Shown here: positions 33,051-44,770 of the stretch, piece after piece
How the letters are laid out: every line of letters starts with the position of its first letter
How positions within the stretch are numbered: position 1 is the first letter of the stretch
Source of the DNA: Juglans regia
Taxonomy: Eukaryota > Streptophyta > Magnoliopsida > Fagales > Juglandaceae
Length of the DNA: 64,000 bases
NCBI RefSeq assembly: GCF_001411555.2
Contig: NC_049901.1
Coordinates: 27,608,372 to 27,672,371, forward strand
Direction of reading: 5' to 3'
Notes under the pieces: generated by a model
Database searches by the model: none
What the model saw: only the letters and a program-made list of their open reading frames with translations
What the model was told of the DNA's origin: nothing
Position numbers and translations under genes: made by a program

Positions 33051-34022
33051 ACCTGATGGCTAAATAAGTAAAAAAGGAATCCCTTTGATGCTTAAGGAGT
33101 GTTCAACCACAACTAGGGTTTTATGCTTAGCCACCATTTGAGGAAACACAATCTTGAGAGCCACACACTTTTCGACCATTAGGGTTTGTTTGGATGAAGT
33201 CACATTTGTCACACATATACTACTCGACCTTAGGGTTTCTCCCAACATGTGCTTTATGTATTCATGAGAATCATGAGAAGGGTATCGAACAAGAAAGAAA
33301 AGTCATGGGTAAAGAGGACTTGTAACTGATTAGAGTTAGGAGTCTAAACCCTTAATGAACGAATCACACGCTTAGTTTCAGTGTTTTGATTTTAAGAATC
33401 TAATAGTTTAAAACATACACTTTTAGCTTGCTTGATTAGTGGAAAATCTTTTTGGAGCTTTATAAGTTAGCCTCTAACTTACCCTTAGATACTTATGTCT
33501 CAGTGTAAACTTTGCATCTTGGTGTTTGTTTTGAATAATGAAAGATTATGCTCAAATGTCGCATGCTATGGTTGGTTTACATCTTTGTATATTCATGTTG
33601 TGTTCAAATGATACTTGCTAGAAATTCTTGTTTAAATGACATGTTTGGAGTTTTTGAAAATTATATATCCCATGTTGGGTCTTCACATATTATATTCATG
33701 TATATGTATATGAATGTTATAATTATTTCAAGCCATTCACGTGATGCATTCTTAGCATATTGAGTACAAGTACATGACATGGATACATGAATTTGCATGG
33801 TTTCATCACATATCGGGTTGTGCATTAAATGAAAATCAACTTTTGTCACGACCCCAATGCTAGGATGAGGGAATATCCTATTGGAACTCTTTTGTCCACT
33901 TTGAAGTGTCTAAATTGGAGTTGTAATCCATGAGTTGATGAAATACAGTCAACGAATTTTGAATGAGTTCTTTTTAAAAGATTCCAAAGTGAAGTAGCTG
34001 CACCTAATACTAGTGGGTGCAT
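33051..34022 (+). mobile_element. B-like LTR fragment
   Basis: Forward orientation. TTTAGCTTGCTTG, the CTAACTT motif and the shared block at 33845-33954 (GTCACGACCCCAATGCTAGG and on to CAGTCAACG) correspond in order to B1 from 20920 to 24790. It ends at GCACCTAATACTAGTGGGTG, matching B1 near 24786, where a C-like LTR on the minus strand begins. Confidence 0.55.
33845..33954 (+). promoter_or_regulatory. Conserved hairpin-rich LTR block, B-like fragment
   Basis: GTCACGACCCCAATGCTAGG, then ATATCCTATTGGAACTC and GTTGATGAAATACAGTCAAC, an inverted repeat GTTGA/TCAAC. Confidence 0.5.
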
Positions 34023-35070
34023 GTAACGTCCGTCCTTGTGGTGGCACTTTAGAAAATAATTTAAGAAAATGAGATGGAAATTACTGAACCTTTTAAAAAA
34101 ATTTCCCTTTCCTTTCCAGGATATGAAAGATTCTATGTTTACAATAAATATTTACTCTATAAATTAAAAGAAAGTTTACAGTAGAAATCATTAAATTAAA
34201 TTAAAAAGTCATTTTACAAAAATCTACTTTCGTACATTACATAAAACGTACATAGGCTTCTGTCACTCTTCCCTTAGGTGATGTTTGTCCTGATGCTTCT
34301 TACTCATTTTGTTCCTGAGAGGGGGGAGGGACATACATAAAAACAAAATGAGTTGAATACTCAATAAGCTTTACATCATACTGTAAAAATATACTAACAT
34401 AGGTTTTCATTCATGCATTCATCATTCTTCTACATACTTTACATAAAACATTCATTTCATTTAAAAATATTACAAGGTGAGGTTTTTCTTTAAAATAGTT
34501 TTCATTTCTCATAAAACATTTCTCACACCTCGTACATTCATTCATAAAGAAACTAAATTATTCTGACATTCAATTACTCTTTTCACTTTTCCTCTGGCCG
34601 GTACACATAGTTACGCCCCGTGTGTTGGGGTTAGCGATCTTTTGGACCCGGATTCCGCCCGTGGCCATAGGTTGGGAATCCCTTTCAATTAGGGGCAACA
34701 TAGGTCGACTATCAGTACTACTTACCCGGCATTGCAATCTACCCAGTCTATTGGTACCATCATTCATTCATTCAGTCATGGCCGTTACGTATTTTCATAC
34801 TTTAAAACATTCATTCATTTCCTTCCTTTCATTCATTCATTTCAGTCTTTTCCTTTTAATTTCTTTTCATTCATCAATCCATTTCATTTCATAAACATCA
34901 TTTAAAAGCATAAACATTATCATTTCAACATCATTTCATAGCATTCTTTAAACATTCTTTCATAATATCATTTAAACTTCATTTCATAACCTCATTTAAT
35001 ATCCTTTCGTAGCATCATTTAAATACATTTTCACCACATAATTTAAACATCATTTCTTAGCATTAAGCAT
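34023..35070 (-). mobile_element. C-like LTR fragment, minus strand
   Basis: Begins TGTAACGTCCGTCC, the reverse of a GGACGTTACA end like that of family C. Contains a hairpin TGAGT-TGAAT-ACTCA at 34349-34363 and long TTCATTCATT-type low-complexity runs (34390-35060). The central part (34590-34760) has the only non-repetitive sequence and no coding frame I can support. It ends where a new LTR start (TGTAATACCC) appears. Confidence 0.5.
34349..34363 (-). promoter_or_regulatory. LTR stem-loop, C-like fragment
   Basis: TGAGT/ACTCA arms with a 5-base spacer, preceded on the element strand by GCTTAT. Short, but in the expected position. Confidence 0.4.
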
Positions 35071-37487
35071 TGTAATACCCTGCTCCTTCTTCCTTACGTG
35101 CACTTCTTCTTTATGACGTACGTTCCATCTTTATGACATAAGCAAATCCCGAGAGCAGAGATTTCGTGATTGTCTGCCCCTTCTATCTAGCGACTGCGAG
35201 ACTTGTCAAGCGTGCTGAACCATGATGGCGTGTTTCGAAAGATATCTTGTGACTTCTAGGGCACGCCCAGTATTTTAAATATGCTGAAAATATTTATAAG
35301 GAGTATTTCCAATGTTATTGAATTAACATTGATCTTAAATACAACAATCATAATATTTTTGAAGAGTTTCAAAAATATTATAATTGTCGAAAATCATTTT
35401 AATATATTTCAATTATTTAAGATATTATGAGATTTAAATTATGTGGAAATCTTTTATTAATTAAATGGTTTTATTCTCTTTAATATGTTAAGTGAGACTT
35501 CATCATTTTATTAATGATGAAGAATATTATTTTATAAACTAAAGTTAGTTTAAAATAATATTCTACCTTAATTCTTCTAAGCGCTTTTAATTAAGTTAAT
35601 GTTTTACGCATTTTCAAATCAGTGTTTAAGATCCATCGTTAGATCGTTATGTGGATCCCCAGACGAAGGGACTGGGTTAAATACCCAGACCCTCCCTTTC
35701 TCCCTCACTTTTCCTCAGCTCTCTCTCTCTCCTCCCTCTCCCCAGCGTACACTGTACGCAGTCCATCTCCACGCCGAACTGCTCCATGCCTCAACCTGGC
35801 GCCGCCGTGCGTCGGCAGACCTCACCGCCGGCACCACCAGCTCCACCTCAAGCCGGTGAGTCCTCCCATGCCAGTCTCTCTCTCCCACGCTCCCTCTCTC
35901 TCTCCGCTGGCCGTGCACAGCCCGAACGGGCTTAGTGCGCCGCCTTGTGCCAACCTCCGGTGCCACCACCTCCACAGCAGCTTCCCCTTCCGCCGGCCAT
36001 CATCCTCTAGCAAGCTCAGCCTCCCTCTCCCCCTCTGTCGCGCACACGCACCATACCCTTGAAAATGGGTTCTCAAGGCCACCGACGTCCCTAGCGCCGC
36101 CGTGCGCGACCACCTTGGCCACCGAACATCACCACGAGCTACTCCTGGTCTCCCCCTTCCTCCTCCACCTGATCCAAGGCCCATAGCCTCCCTCCAACGC
36201 AAGGGCTCTCTCCCTCCTTCACGCACGGGTTTCACACCCTCCACCACCTTGCACTGCCACCCATGGAGTGTAACCACCACCTTCAGCCTCCTCAAGCCAC
36301 CACCAAGCCATCCCGACCATCCACGACCCCGATCTGCCACCCATGCACACACACTCTCTCTCACTCTCCCACGGCTTCTCCCCCCTCCTACACGGCCATT
36401 CCCTCCTTCCTCCGCCGTGAGCCACCGTGGCGCCACCCTAGTGCCACCAGGAGCTCCACCAGCAACCCCTCAGCCCAACCCTAGGTCCAAACCACCACTT
36501 TGAGTGGTGGGTAGTCACTGCATGTGATGGATAGCCACTGTACACGGTTAGATCCGCCATGTTACGCTCATTGCCATCATCACAAGGCCTTCACGAGCCC
36601 TTCTAAGACCACACCTAGCTATCCAAATGCCTAAACAGTTAACGTACATGGGTTAGCCGCCACGTACGACGCTTCCAACATCATCGGTTGTAACGGTCAA
36701 CGAGCAACGCACGGGTTATCCCGTCGATGGTATAACCCTCTATCCCTCGTTAATTATGTTAGATATTGATTAGTTGACTAGGTTGTGGAGTGTGGTATTA
36801 TGATGTGGTGCTGTGTGATGAAGTGTTGGGCATAGCTATGTAGTGTGGTGATGTGATGTGATATGATGTGTATGTGAGGTGTTGGGCATATATGTGTTGG
36901 GTGGAGATGTATTGTGCCGTGTAGTGTGCGGTGAAGTGTTGGGCGTAATTGGGAAGTGCACGGTGTAGTGTTGTGGACTGTGTTGTATTAGTGATGTGGC
37001 AGGTGGAATGGGAACAATACACGCTGGGTGTACTATGTATATGGCGTAGTGTGAGATAAGGAGAGTATAAGTAAAATATACCGTCCTGGCATATTGTGGA
37101 ATGGGATGAGTACACGTGGAGTGTACCCCATGTGGTGGAGTGTACTCTATGTGGTGGAGTGATATACCATATGGCGAGTAAGCCATAATGGTGATGTGGC
37201 GTGGTGTGCCTGAGAGGAGTACATGCAGAATGTACTCTATGTGATGGATTGATGCACCATATGGCGTGTATGCCATAATGGTGATGTGGCATAATGCATA
37301 TGAATGGAGTACACGTGGAGTGTACTCCATGTGGTATAGTGATGCACCATATGGCGAGAATGTCATAGTGGTGATATGGCGTGTGTGAAGGGAGTACATG
37401 TGGAATGTACTCCGATTGGTGGAATCATGTACCATATGGCGAGTAAGCCATAATGGTGATGTGGCGTGGTGTGTATGGTGTGTATGG
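35071..37487 (+). mobile_element. Family K LTR, 5' part, plus strand
   Basis: Starts TGTAATACCCTGC, a decayed version of the TGTAACACCCNG starts of other families. An AT-rich head (to about 35640) is followed by a CT-rich and GC-rich island (35690-36500) like that of T and C, then GT-rich repeated sequence (36780-37487). Long open frames on both strands of the island are Pro/Ser/His or Gly/Arg low complexity and carry no domain. It is cut at 37487 by a family D fragment. A reverse-orientation relative lies at 38471-39861. Confidence 0.6.
37088..37480 (+). repeat. Tandem repeat, period about 90 bases, four units
   Basis: ACCATATGGCG recurs at 37166, 37256, 37346 and 37431 (spacings 90, 90, 85). 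Each unit also holds a GGAGTACA-N-TGTACTC inverted repeat and GCCATAATGGTGATGTGGC. Within the K LTR. Confidence 0.9.
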
Positions 37488-38470
37488 GCCTTGGTGGGCC
37501 CCACCAAGTGAGCTTCAATTTGGGGTTTAAAGGGGGTTTGGTTAGGGTTTGAGATGCTATCAAGCCCAAAATCAATTTTTCTTGGCCCAATCAAATTCCC
37601 AAGGTTTAAAAGGTTGAATAATGATGTCATAACAAGGATTTGATTAATTAATAGCATGTGGAAGTGATTTAATCAAGAGATTAAACACAATACTAAAAAT
37701 CGGATTAAAAAGGGTTTGGAGGCCAACTTTAGGGTTTGGGAAAACCATTTAGGATTTTGGTTTCAACCAAGCTTTTGGGGTTTCAATTGGATTCCAATCA
37801 TTTAGGGTTTTGCTAGGGTTGAAACCCTCTTTGGTCTGGCACAATTTGGTTGAACAGATGAAACACAACTTTGCTTAGGTGGCATGATCTCACACCTTGA
37901 TTCCTTCACAAATCTATCTAATGGTTCTTCTTTGTGTCAAGTGTCTAATATCATTCACTAAGTGTGGCTAAAATCTTGCCAAGTGTCCAAATAAAACTTC
38001 TCTAACCTAATTTGGACATTCCACACTGTGATTTTGAAAACACTGCAATGTGTGTGCTTATCGAGGTTACTATTCACTCCAAAAAAATACATAATAAACT
38101 TAGTACTAAAAAATTCTAAATATTCATATTAACTTATAGTGAAAATCGTTTAATGAAATTCAACCCCGAAGTGCCCCTAAAAATAATTTCACAATTTTCA
38201 ACAGACATTTCGTCCGGAATTATGAAAATAAGTTATTGCGCCATAAAATCCTAAATAATCCTCTGAGTCTAATGGCGTAGACCATAACGCATTTTGACAC
38301 TTCTAACTACCTCAAATAATTAAACTCATATTACTAGCACCATAGTGAGTGATAACACTTGACAGACTAAAACCTATGCGATTGGTCGATTCGTAAAAAC
38401 TTATGGGGTTTTCACGAGATTCCTAAAGTCAATAGAAATTCCACCAATTAATTTCTAGCGGGCTGTTACA
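37488..38470 (-). mobile_element. Family D LTR, minus strand, first 1 kb only (D3)
   Basis: Matches the first kilobase of the D1 LTR in reverse, ending GCGGGCTGTTACA at 38470. The remaining 3.7 kb of the LTR is absent; at 37487 the sequence changes in the middle of the GGGCCTTGGTGGGCCC motif region to K repeats. Truncated copy, no coding content. Confidence 0.78.
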
Positions 38471-39861
38471 ATACATATATCTCTTCCTCCATGCTTAATC
38501 TAAAAAACACATCATCATAATTCATACCAGGCATAAAACACAACTTTAAGCCAACTCTGAGGCTTAAACATCTTGTACTCATGCTTAAGACAAACTATCC
38601 ACTGCATATGGTAAATCTGTCTAGCATATGCGTACAACCAATTTACACATGTACCCTTCCCTTTTATCACCTAGGATCAACATATAGTCCACCCAAACAC
38701 CCACTTGCTTTTACAAGCTTCCTACCGGACAATACAATCCCGACCAACACATCATTTCAAACCGCACATCCAAGCTACATCGCTTATCCCGACACTTCAC
38801 ACGACATACACAACGTACAACCATATTGCCAACTAGACAACATCCCATCACTTCACATGGCATTCAACCACTTCACAAATTGCACAATGATCCATATCTA
38901 ATCCCTTCACTTCATAACACACTACCATATAACCAACTACAACATTGCACAACAACCCAATCACTTCACACCATGCACATTCATAACACAAACTGCACAA
39001 CCATCATATCACTTCACAAAGCATAACCACATCACAAACTTCACCTTTAACCCAATCCCTTCACGACATACCACCATATCACAACTACATCACACACTGG
39101 ACAATAACCAAGTCACTTCACACTATACATAGTCACATCACAATTGCACCACAACCTTATCATTTCACACTACTTACAACCACAACACAACTAAACAATA
39201 ATTCTCATCACTTCAACTACACAGTCACATCACAAATTACCCCATTCAAAATCCACAGTTCACAACACAGAGCACATTCACAATGCACCATACAACACCT
39301 TCAACAACATTCAATTTCAGTTTACAAATACAATATTTCTTGCAATAAAGAGATAGATATTTATACCATAAATAGAGGCTAAGCCAAGCAAGGGTGCAAC
39401 AAGCTAGAGGCAACAGTGATGAGCTCGGGCAACTTGCTGCCTGCTGGTCCATGGTGATCTAATGGTGGTTTGTGGTGATAGTGACGATGGGGGTGAAGGC
39501 AGTGTTTGCAGTGGCTGTGAAACTCAAGGTGGTGGCTGTTTATGGTTGGTAGGGGCTGAGAGGTGGCGATCGAAACATAGGTTGTGGTGGGGGTTCTCGG
39601 TGGGTTAAGTAGTGGAGGGACCTGTGGTGGTGTTGTGCTTGAGTTGGATCTTGGTGGTTGATGGCTAGTGACTAGAGGCATCAACCACCATGATCGAAGA
39701 AGAACGAATAGTGAGAGAAGGGAGAGGGAAGTGATTAGAGAGAAATGGATAGTGGATTTTACCTGTGTGAGGTGGCGTGGCCGGCGGTGGCACTAGAAGA
39801 TCACGCCGGTGGTGATGCTAGGAGATGGTGTGTGGGGCCTGGGGGGGTTTCAGCTAGGGGG
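38471..39861 (-). mobile_element. Family K LTR fragment, minus strand
   Basis: The reverse complement shows the same plan as 35071-37487: CT-rich/GC-rich island (at 39400-39850 here) followed by GT-rich tandem repeats (38846-39240). On the element strand an ACACAGGTAAAATCC sequence downstream of the island resembles a 5' splice site. It is interrupted by the start of B2 at 39862 and continues beyond the window. Confidence 0.55.
38846..39240 (-). repeat. Degenerate tandem repeat, period about 50 bases, about eight units
   Basis: CACTTCAC or a one-base variant recurs about every 47-56 bases from 38848 to 39210, each followed by ACAACC/GCAC-type sequence. It is the K-family counterpart of the GT-rich repeats at 36780-37480. 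Confidence 0.8.
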
Positions 39862-40465
39862 TGTGACGACCAAGATTTTTGCTAAGCTTCTATGCATTTT
39901 TTATTAAATATTGTTAATTTGGGCCAAGAGAGGTGGAGTAACCCAGTTAGAAATTTAGTTCGATACTAGGCATCTAAGGCATTGAGAAAGGCCCAAGCCC
40001 ATGAGTGTTTCGGCCTCTATAGGGGAATTAGGGTTTTGAAGCCCAATAGAACTAGGGCACACGCCCAACCCAATTCCTTGAATGCCACATGTCACCCAAT
40101 GGAGCTTATAGGTAAGACTTGGATGAATCTGGATTGATTTGAGGGTAGATAGGTGAAAGAGTCTAGGGTTTGGCCTTGCACACCTACCATAGAGGATCAC
40201 CCACCTTCTTGCCATGTGTCATGCATGCAAGAAGGCTTGCTTGTAAGAAGAAGTATTTTGATACTTGTCACATATAGAGGGAGGTTTCTAGAAGGGAAAT
40301 GATAAGGCTATGGAAAAGTTGGAACTTGAGGGAAGCCTAAAGTGCATGCACGACAACCATAGAGAAATGTGATTTGCTTTTTGCCATGTGTCATGCATGC
40401 AAAAGGGAAGGAGTGGATGTCTTGTCTTGGGAAGGGACGAAATCTACATAGGATATGGAGAGTAA
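39862..40465 (+). mobile_element. Family B LTR (B2), first piece
   Basis: Starts TGTGACGACCAAG and follows B1 from 19338 closely (CCCATGAGTGTTTCGGCCT, then TGCCATGTGTCATGCATGC). It was split by the Athila element at 40466 and resumes near 61412. Its left flank is GGGGG; the right end is outside the window. Confidence 0.85.
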
Positions 40466-41714
40466 TGAGTGTACGAAAGTGTACTCTAAATACCCTATTG
40501 TTAGACTAAAATACTAAAATATGAATAGAAATTATATGAATTAATTTATATTCTTGAATTGAGTTTCTATTTACTTTGAGATACTCCTAAGCAAATTTTT
40601 ATGTTTAATTTTAGGATCTATAAATAGCAAGTTAAAACCCAGTCATATTCAAAGGACTTTCAAGTGGGTAAGACGTTGGAACAACGTAAGAACTTTCAAC
40701 GAGTGTAGGACTCTTTATAATGGCTGTCTAGGAAAAAGTCTGAACATACTTTAGTATTTTAATCGTAACTTTCGACTCACATATCAGATTAATATGATTC
40801 TTGATGAGTTGGCATGATACCTTAAAGGGCTACGAATTTGTCTCTAATAGGAATTTCTAATTTCAAACTCCTGAAGTGCGTACATGGTTGCCAAGAGGAG
40901 TCATAAAATTTAAGTGAGTTTTTATGAGGGAATCATGAAGACATTAGGGTTTCTTTCCTACCGTATTTAAGCATATCATTAGCACGAAATTGAGCATTTT
41001 TTAGAAGGGAGGAGGCATAGATCTAGAGAAGAAAAAAATACCATTTTTTATTTTTTAGTTCTTTTATGGAGAACTAAATCTTGAGTAAAGCCTAGGACGG
41101 AAATTGATTGGTGAAAATATTTTGACTATATTTCAATTCATAGATTTAGCTTTATTGATTAAGATTTTAGGATTTAATTCTCTATTTTTTTTTTACATTA
41201 TAAGTTTGAGACAAGTATATTAAATCTTACTATGGTTTGATTTTGTTGAGCTATAGGATTATGAATATATGATTGTGACTTAAACAAGTTTTTCATGCCA
41301 TTGATGTGATCTTTTACTGTATTATTGTTTGTGAACGTAGTGTCGTCTCTAGATCTAATATTCATTTTTATATATGAAAATCATGGTTTGTAAAGGGAGA
41401 ATAGATTCTAAGATTAAATTTGAGAAAATAGATGAATATAATGTCATATCTTCCAATTAGGAATTTAGTGCTATAATTCTTAATTGTGTATATAGTTTGG
41501 ATTGAAAAAATTAGAGTATTGAATCCTGTTGATGGAAGCCCAAAGATTTACTTGCCTTCTTATCCGCGCCCTAATCTCATTTTAATTACGTGCTTTAGGT
41601 AGAATTTTCAGATTCTTGTCATATTATAATTTGATCATTTCTTTTAAGTTTGTGTCCTGTGGATCGATACCCTGAACTATACTATAACACCTCGTACTAG
41701 TTTGGGTGTAATCA
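40466..41714 (+). mobile_element. 5' LTR of Athila-type element
   Basis: 1249 bases from TGAGTGTACGAAAGTGTACT to about GGGTGTAATCA, followed five bases later by a degenerate Athila primer site. TATAAATAG at 40619-40627 is a good TATA candidate. It matches the copy at 18473-26514 but lacks the 27-base repeats. No 3' partner LTR is present before B2 resumes. Confidence 0.85.
40619..40627 (+). promoter_or_regulatory. TATA-like box of the Athila-type LTR
   Basis: TATAAATAG in a suitable place within the LTR; the other copy has a weaker CATAAAAG at the same position (near 18630). Confidence 0.5.
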
Positions 41715-41719
41715 AATTT

Positions 41720-41737
41720 TGACATCGTTGCCTGGGA
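41720..41737 (+). other. Decayed primer-binding site of the Athila-type element
   Basis: TGACATCGTTGCCTGGGA resembles the TGGCGCCGTTGCC primer site known from Athila elements, with C-to-T and G-to-A type changes. Confidence 0.75.
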
Positions 41738-41931
41738 GACGGTAGAAGAATTGCTAGATAGTTTTTCTTTTCAGCAGTTTGTAAAGGCGGTAACTTCATT
41801 CATTCTTTTAGCTTGCTGCTTTATTTTTTTTTTCTTCTTTCCTTTTATAGTATTTTTATTTTTTTTCTAGTATTTTGTTACCTTGCATGCATACATATAG
41901 AAACACCTTGGGTAGATTTGCTTGTAGGCCT
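41738..41931 (+). other. Leader of the Athila-type element
   Basis: T-rich untranslated sequence between primer site and gag; nothing else seen. Confidence 0.6.
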
Positions 41932-43283
41932 ATGCTAGAGTCAGAATCAAACTTTTTAAATCCTTTATTTGACAATCCATCTAGTCCCGAAGAAATGAGT
42001 GGATACGAAGATCAACCCACTAGAACTCTTCAGGATTACCTCCACCCTACACACTCAACCACACCATCATGCATCATGTTTCCAGCTAATACTCGCCAAC
42101 TGGATTTTAAAACAGGGATGATATAGTTATTTCCTATTTTTCATGGCTTGGAAAATGAAAATCCATATGTGCATATTAGGGAGTTTGAGGAAGTAGTTGT
42201 GACTTTTCATAGTCCAAATGCAACTGATGACGTTGTGAGACTTAAGTTCTTTCCTTTCTCTTTGAATGATAGAGCTAAGAGTTAGCTATACTCACTAAGA
42301 CCACGATCTATTGGGTCATGGAGTGAGATGACTCAGGTCTTCTTTAATAAATATTTTCCCCAACATAAGACCAATGTTTTAAAAAGGTAAATCTCCACAT
42401 TTGCACAAAAGGACAGGGAGACTTTGTATTAGTCTTGGGAGAGATTTAAGGAGTTGTTGAGTATATGTCCTCACCATGGGTATGAGAATTGGCACTTAAT
42501 GAGCTATTTTTATGAGGGACATACACCTAGAAAGCGCCAATTTATGGAGATGATGTGTAATGGTGAGTTCTTACAGAAAGATCCTGATGAGGCCATAGAA
42601 TACTTCAATGAGTTTGCTAAAAAAGCTCACACTTGGACTGGACCTAGTACTACTAAGAGCATAAATTGGTCATGACCTGCAGGAAACTCAAATGGTGGTG
42701 GAATTCACCATCTTAGGAAAGAGGATAACCTAAAGCTATGGTTGAGATGCTCACTAGGGAGCTAGATGTGTTAAAGTCTAATGACTTAAAGCCAACACAC
42801 GTGGCTAATCATGCAGAGTCTTTTGGACCATGTTTTGTATGTGGTGGGGTAGATCACCTCGCCCAAGAGTGTCCCACATTTGCGGAAATGAGAGGAATGT
42901 ATGAAGAACAATGTAATGCCTTAGGTATGTACAAGAAGCCTTTTACACCTTCTCCCGATACCTACAATCCGGGGTGGCGTCATCACCCTAATTTTAGCTG
43001 GAAATCTGAAAACCAGCAACCTACACAACCACCTAGAGCTTATCCTACACCGTATCATGCATCATTTTCTTCTAGAAACCCCTTAGAAGATACTTTACAA
43101 GCTTTTATTGAGGTACAGAGTAAAACTAATCAAAAGTTTGAATCTTCGATTATGCAAGTTATTGAAGAAAATAAGGAGATAAAAAGTAATGAATCTAAGT
43201 TGATGAGCTCTTTGAGTGTGAATGAGCGTGGCAAGTTCCCTTCTCATACTCAATCCACACCCCAAGGTCAACATATGGCTTAA
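41932..43283 (+). pseudogene. gag: Athila-type Gag (interrupted)
   Basis: Capsid/nucleocapsid protein. From about 42127 the frame gives the Retrotrans_gag domain: FHGLENENPYVHIREFEE, then RLKFFPFSLNDRAKS, FFNKYFP, SWERFKELL and PHHGYENW. A CX2CX4HX4C knuckle (CFVCGGVDHLAQEC, 42831-42872) follows, then a Pro/Gln-rich tail with NPGWRHHPNFSW, typical of Athila Gag. In-frame stops lie at 42124, 42283, 42388, 42430 and 42673; the tail is in another frame, so a shift lies between 42673 and 42738. I chose 41932 as an approximate start because upstream methionines give no family similarity. The minus-strand family D element splits the Gag C-terminal region at 43318; coding resumes at 58286. Confidence 0.87.
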
Positions 43284-43317
43284 GGAAATTTGAAAGAGAT
43301 CAATGTCATTGTGACAA

Positions 43318-44283
43318 TGTGACACCCGCAGATTCCACTTGGGATCGGATGAACATCCGAAGTGTTAGGACATGCAACACAAGGTTACCCGTTCATGACA
43401 TATAAGATGCAAAGTTCCTAATATGCATCTAGCATTATGTAATATTCACAGCGGATAATTTTTTTTTTTTAGCAATACTAAGCAGCAAATTTATAATATC
43501 CCAAATAGTTAAAACATAATCCATGCATAATTAACGAAATAAATATCCACGATTATAGCACGGTCTCAGAAGACTGTAATCTCAAAACAACGGAGACCTG
43601 GCTCCATAATTACATTGTCAAAATACACTATTGGGTTAGTTCGTTGAATAACTCGCGTAACTCGACTAACGATGCCGGAATACTATCCAAAGACCTAACT
43701 ATGGAGGCTACAAGCTCCACGTTGCGTCTATGGCATCTAGTCAACCTCTTTCAGTCTACCTGTGTATGTTCCTTGCTCTGATCCTGACACATTGCCTACC
43801 ATTCGGGGGGAGTGGTAGTTGGGACTACCACAGTGAGATTTGATTACAAATCTCAGCAAGTTAACAGGAAACTTCCACATAGGTTAATGATTCATGCATG
43901 ACAGTAAAAACATGAATGCATAATCAAAGTCATAAGTAAGCATAGCATAACTTGACTTATAGCATGTCATAAATGACATAACTTGAACTGAAACTGAAAC
44001 TTAGCTTGACGTGACATGACATGTATGTGAACTTAAAACATAATATGGACTTGAAACATAGCATGAATGTGAGCATACATAACATGAATGTGAACTTGAA
44101 CATAACATAACGTGAAACATGACTTGAACATAAAATACATGAACTTGGAATCTTATTCAATAGACTTAATTAATAAAAGTGACCATACAGGTGCTACACG
44201 GGTCCCCTTGAGCCGTGTGTCCCTGCCGATTACCACATGACAATACAAATATCTTTACCAGCTATGAGTGCATTAATATGTAC
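43318..44283 (-). mobile_element. Family D LTR, minus strand (D2), first piece
   Basis: Starts TGTGACACCCGC (reverse of the GGGGGCGTCACA-type end) and is preceded by GACAA; the bases after its other end at 58280 are GACAC, an apparent 4-of-5 duplication. It follows D1 in reverse until AATATGTAC, where sequence of the E LTR takes over. About 450 bases of D, including the hairpin-rich block, are missing between this piece and the next (55176). Confidence 0.86.
43834..43855 (-). promoter_or_regulatory. Twin stem-loop, family D2
   Basis: TGAGATTTG-ATTA-CAAATCTCA, nine pairs, with AACTTGC on the element strand. A second hairpin (CTACCATTC against GTGGTAG) lies about 20 bases away, at 43797-43820. 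Confidence 0.6.
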
Positions 44284-44494
44284 CCGAGCGCCCAGTGCTC
44301 AGGCAGCCTGCCCACGCCCAGACCAGCCCAGGACCCTGCCAGCCACATCCCAACAGCCAACCTAGCCCATCCATGGGCACATGCATGCCATGGGTCAACT
44401 TGACCCATGCCAACTATGTTATTTTTTATTATTTATTTTTATTTAATTATTTATTTTCTCAGGGACCTATTGGGGATTTCCAATTTGTATTCTC

Positions 44495-44503
44495 TATAAA
44501 TAG
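44495..44503 (+). promoter_or_regulatory. TATA box of element E 5' LTR
   Basis: CTATAAATAGGA, conserved in the 3' LTR at 53665-53673. It is the best-looking promoter in the window. Confidence 0.65.
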
Positions 44504-44615
44504 GACCCTTAAGCATTTAGTTTACATCTTCTGAACCCTTAGCAAATTCCCTAAATGGGTAGACTAGTTCTTGACATCACCCATCGGTGCTAGGCACTTG
44601 GGCTTTTTGGGTGAA

Positions 44616-44770
44616 ATTCGTGAATCCCAAAGAGAGGATTACACCTTGCAATTCGTGAATAGGTGTTGTTCAATCTATCTATCTTGTTCTTGCAACTTGG
44701 TGCAATTCATGAATCCAAGTTGTGTTTCTCAATTTATGAGTTATATTCAATTCTTGTGCAATTCGTGAAT
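44616..44770 (+). repeat. Four spaced ATTCGTGAAT motifs
   Basis: ATTCGTGAAT at 44616, 44651 and 44761, with ATTCATGAAT at 44705. The set is repeated in the 3' LTR (53790-53940). Located downstream of the TATA box, so in the transcribed leader. Confidence 0.75.

Noticed and set aside
35649..36503. Long Pro/Ser/His-rich frames on plus and Gly/Arg-rich frames on minus
   Set aside because: GC-rich LTR island; open frames on both strands at once are typical of skewed composition, and no family motif appears.
36836..37657. 273-codon minus-strand frame rich in His/Tyr repeats
   Set aside because: It is the translation of the roughly 90-base tandem repeats, whose period is a multiple of three; no start context or domain.
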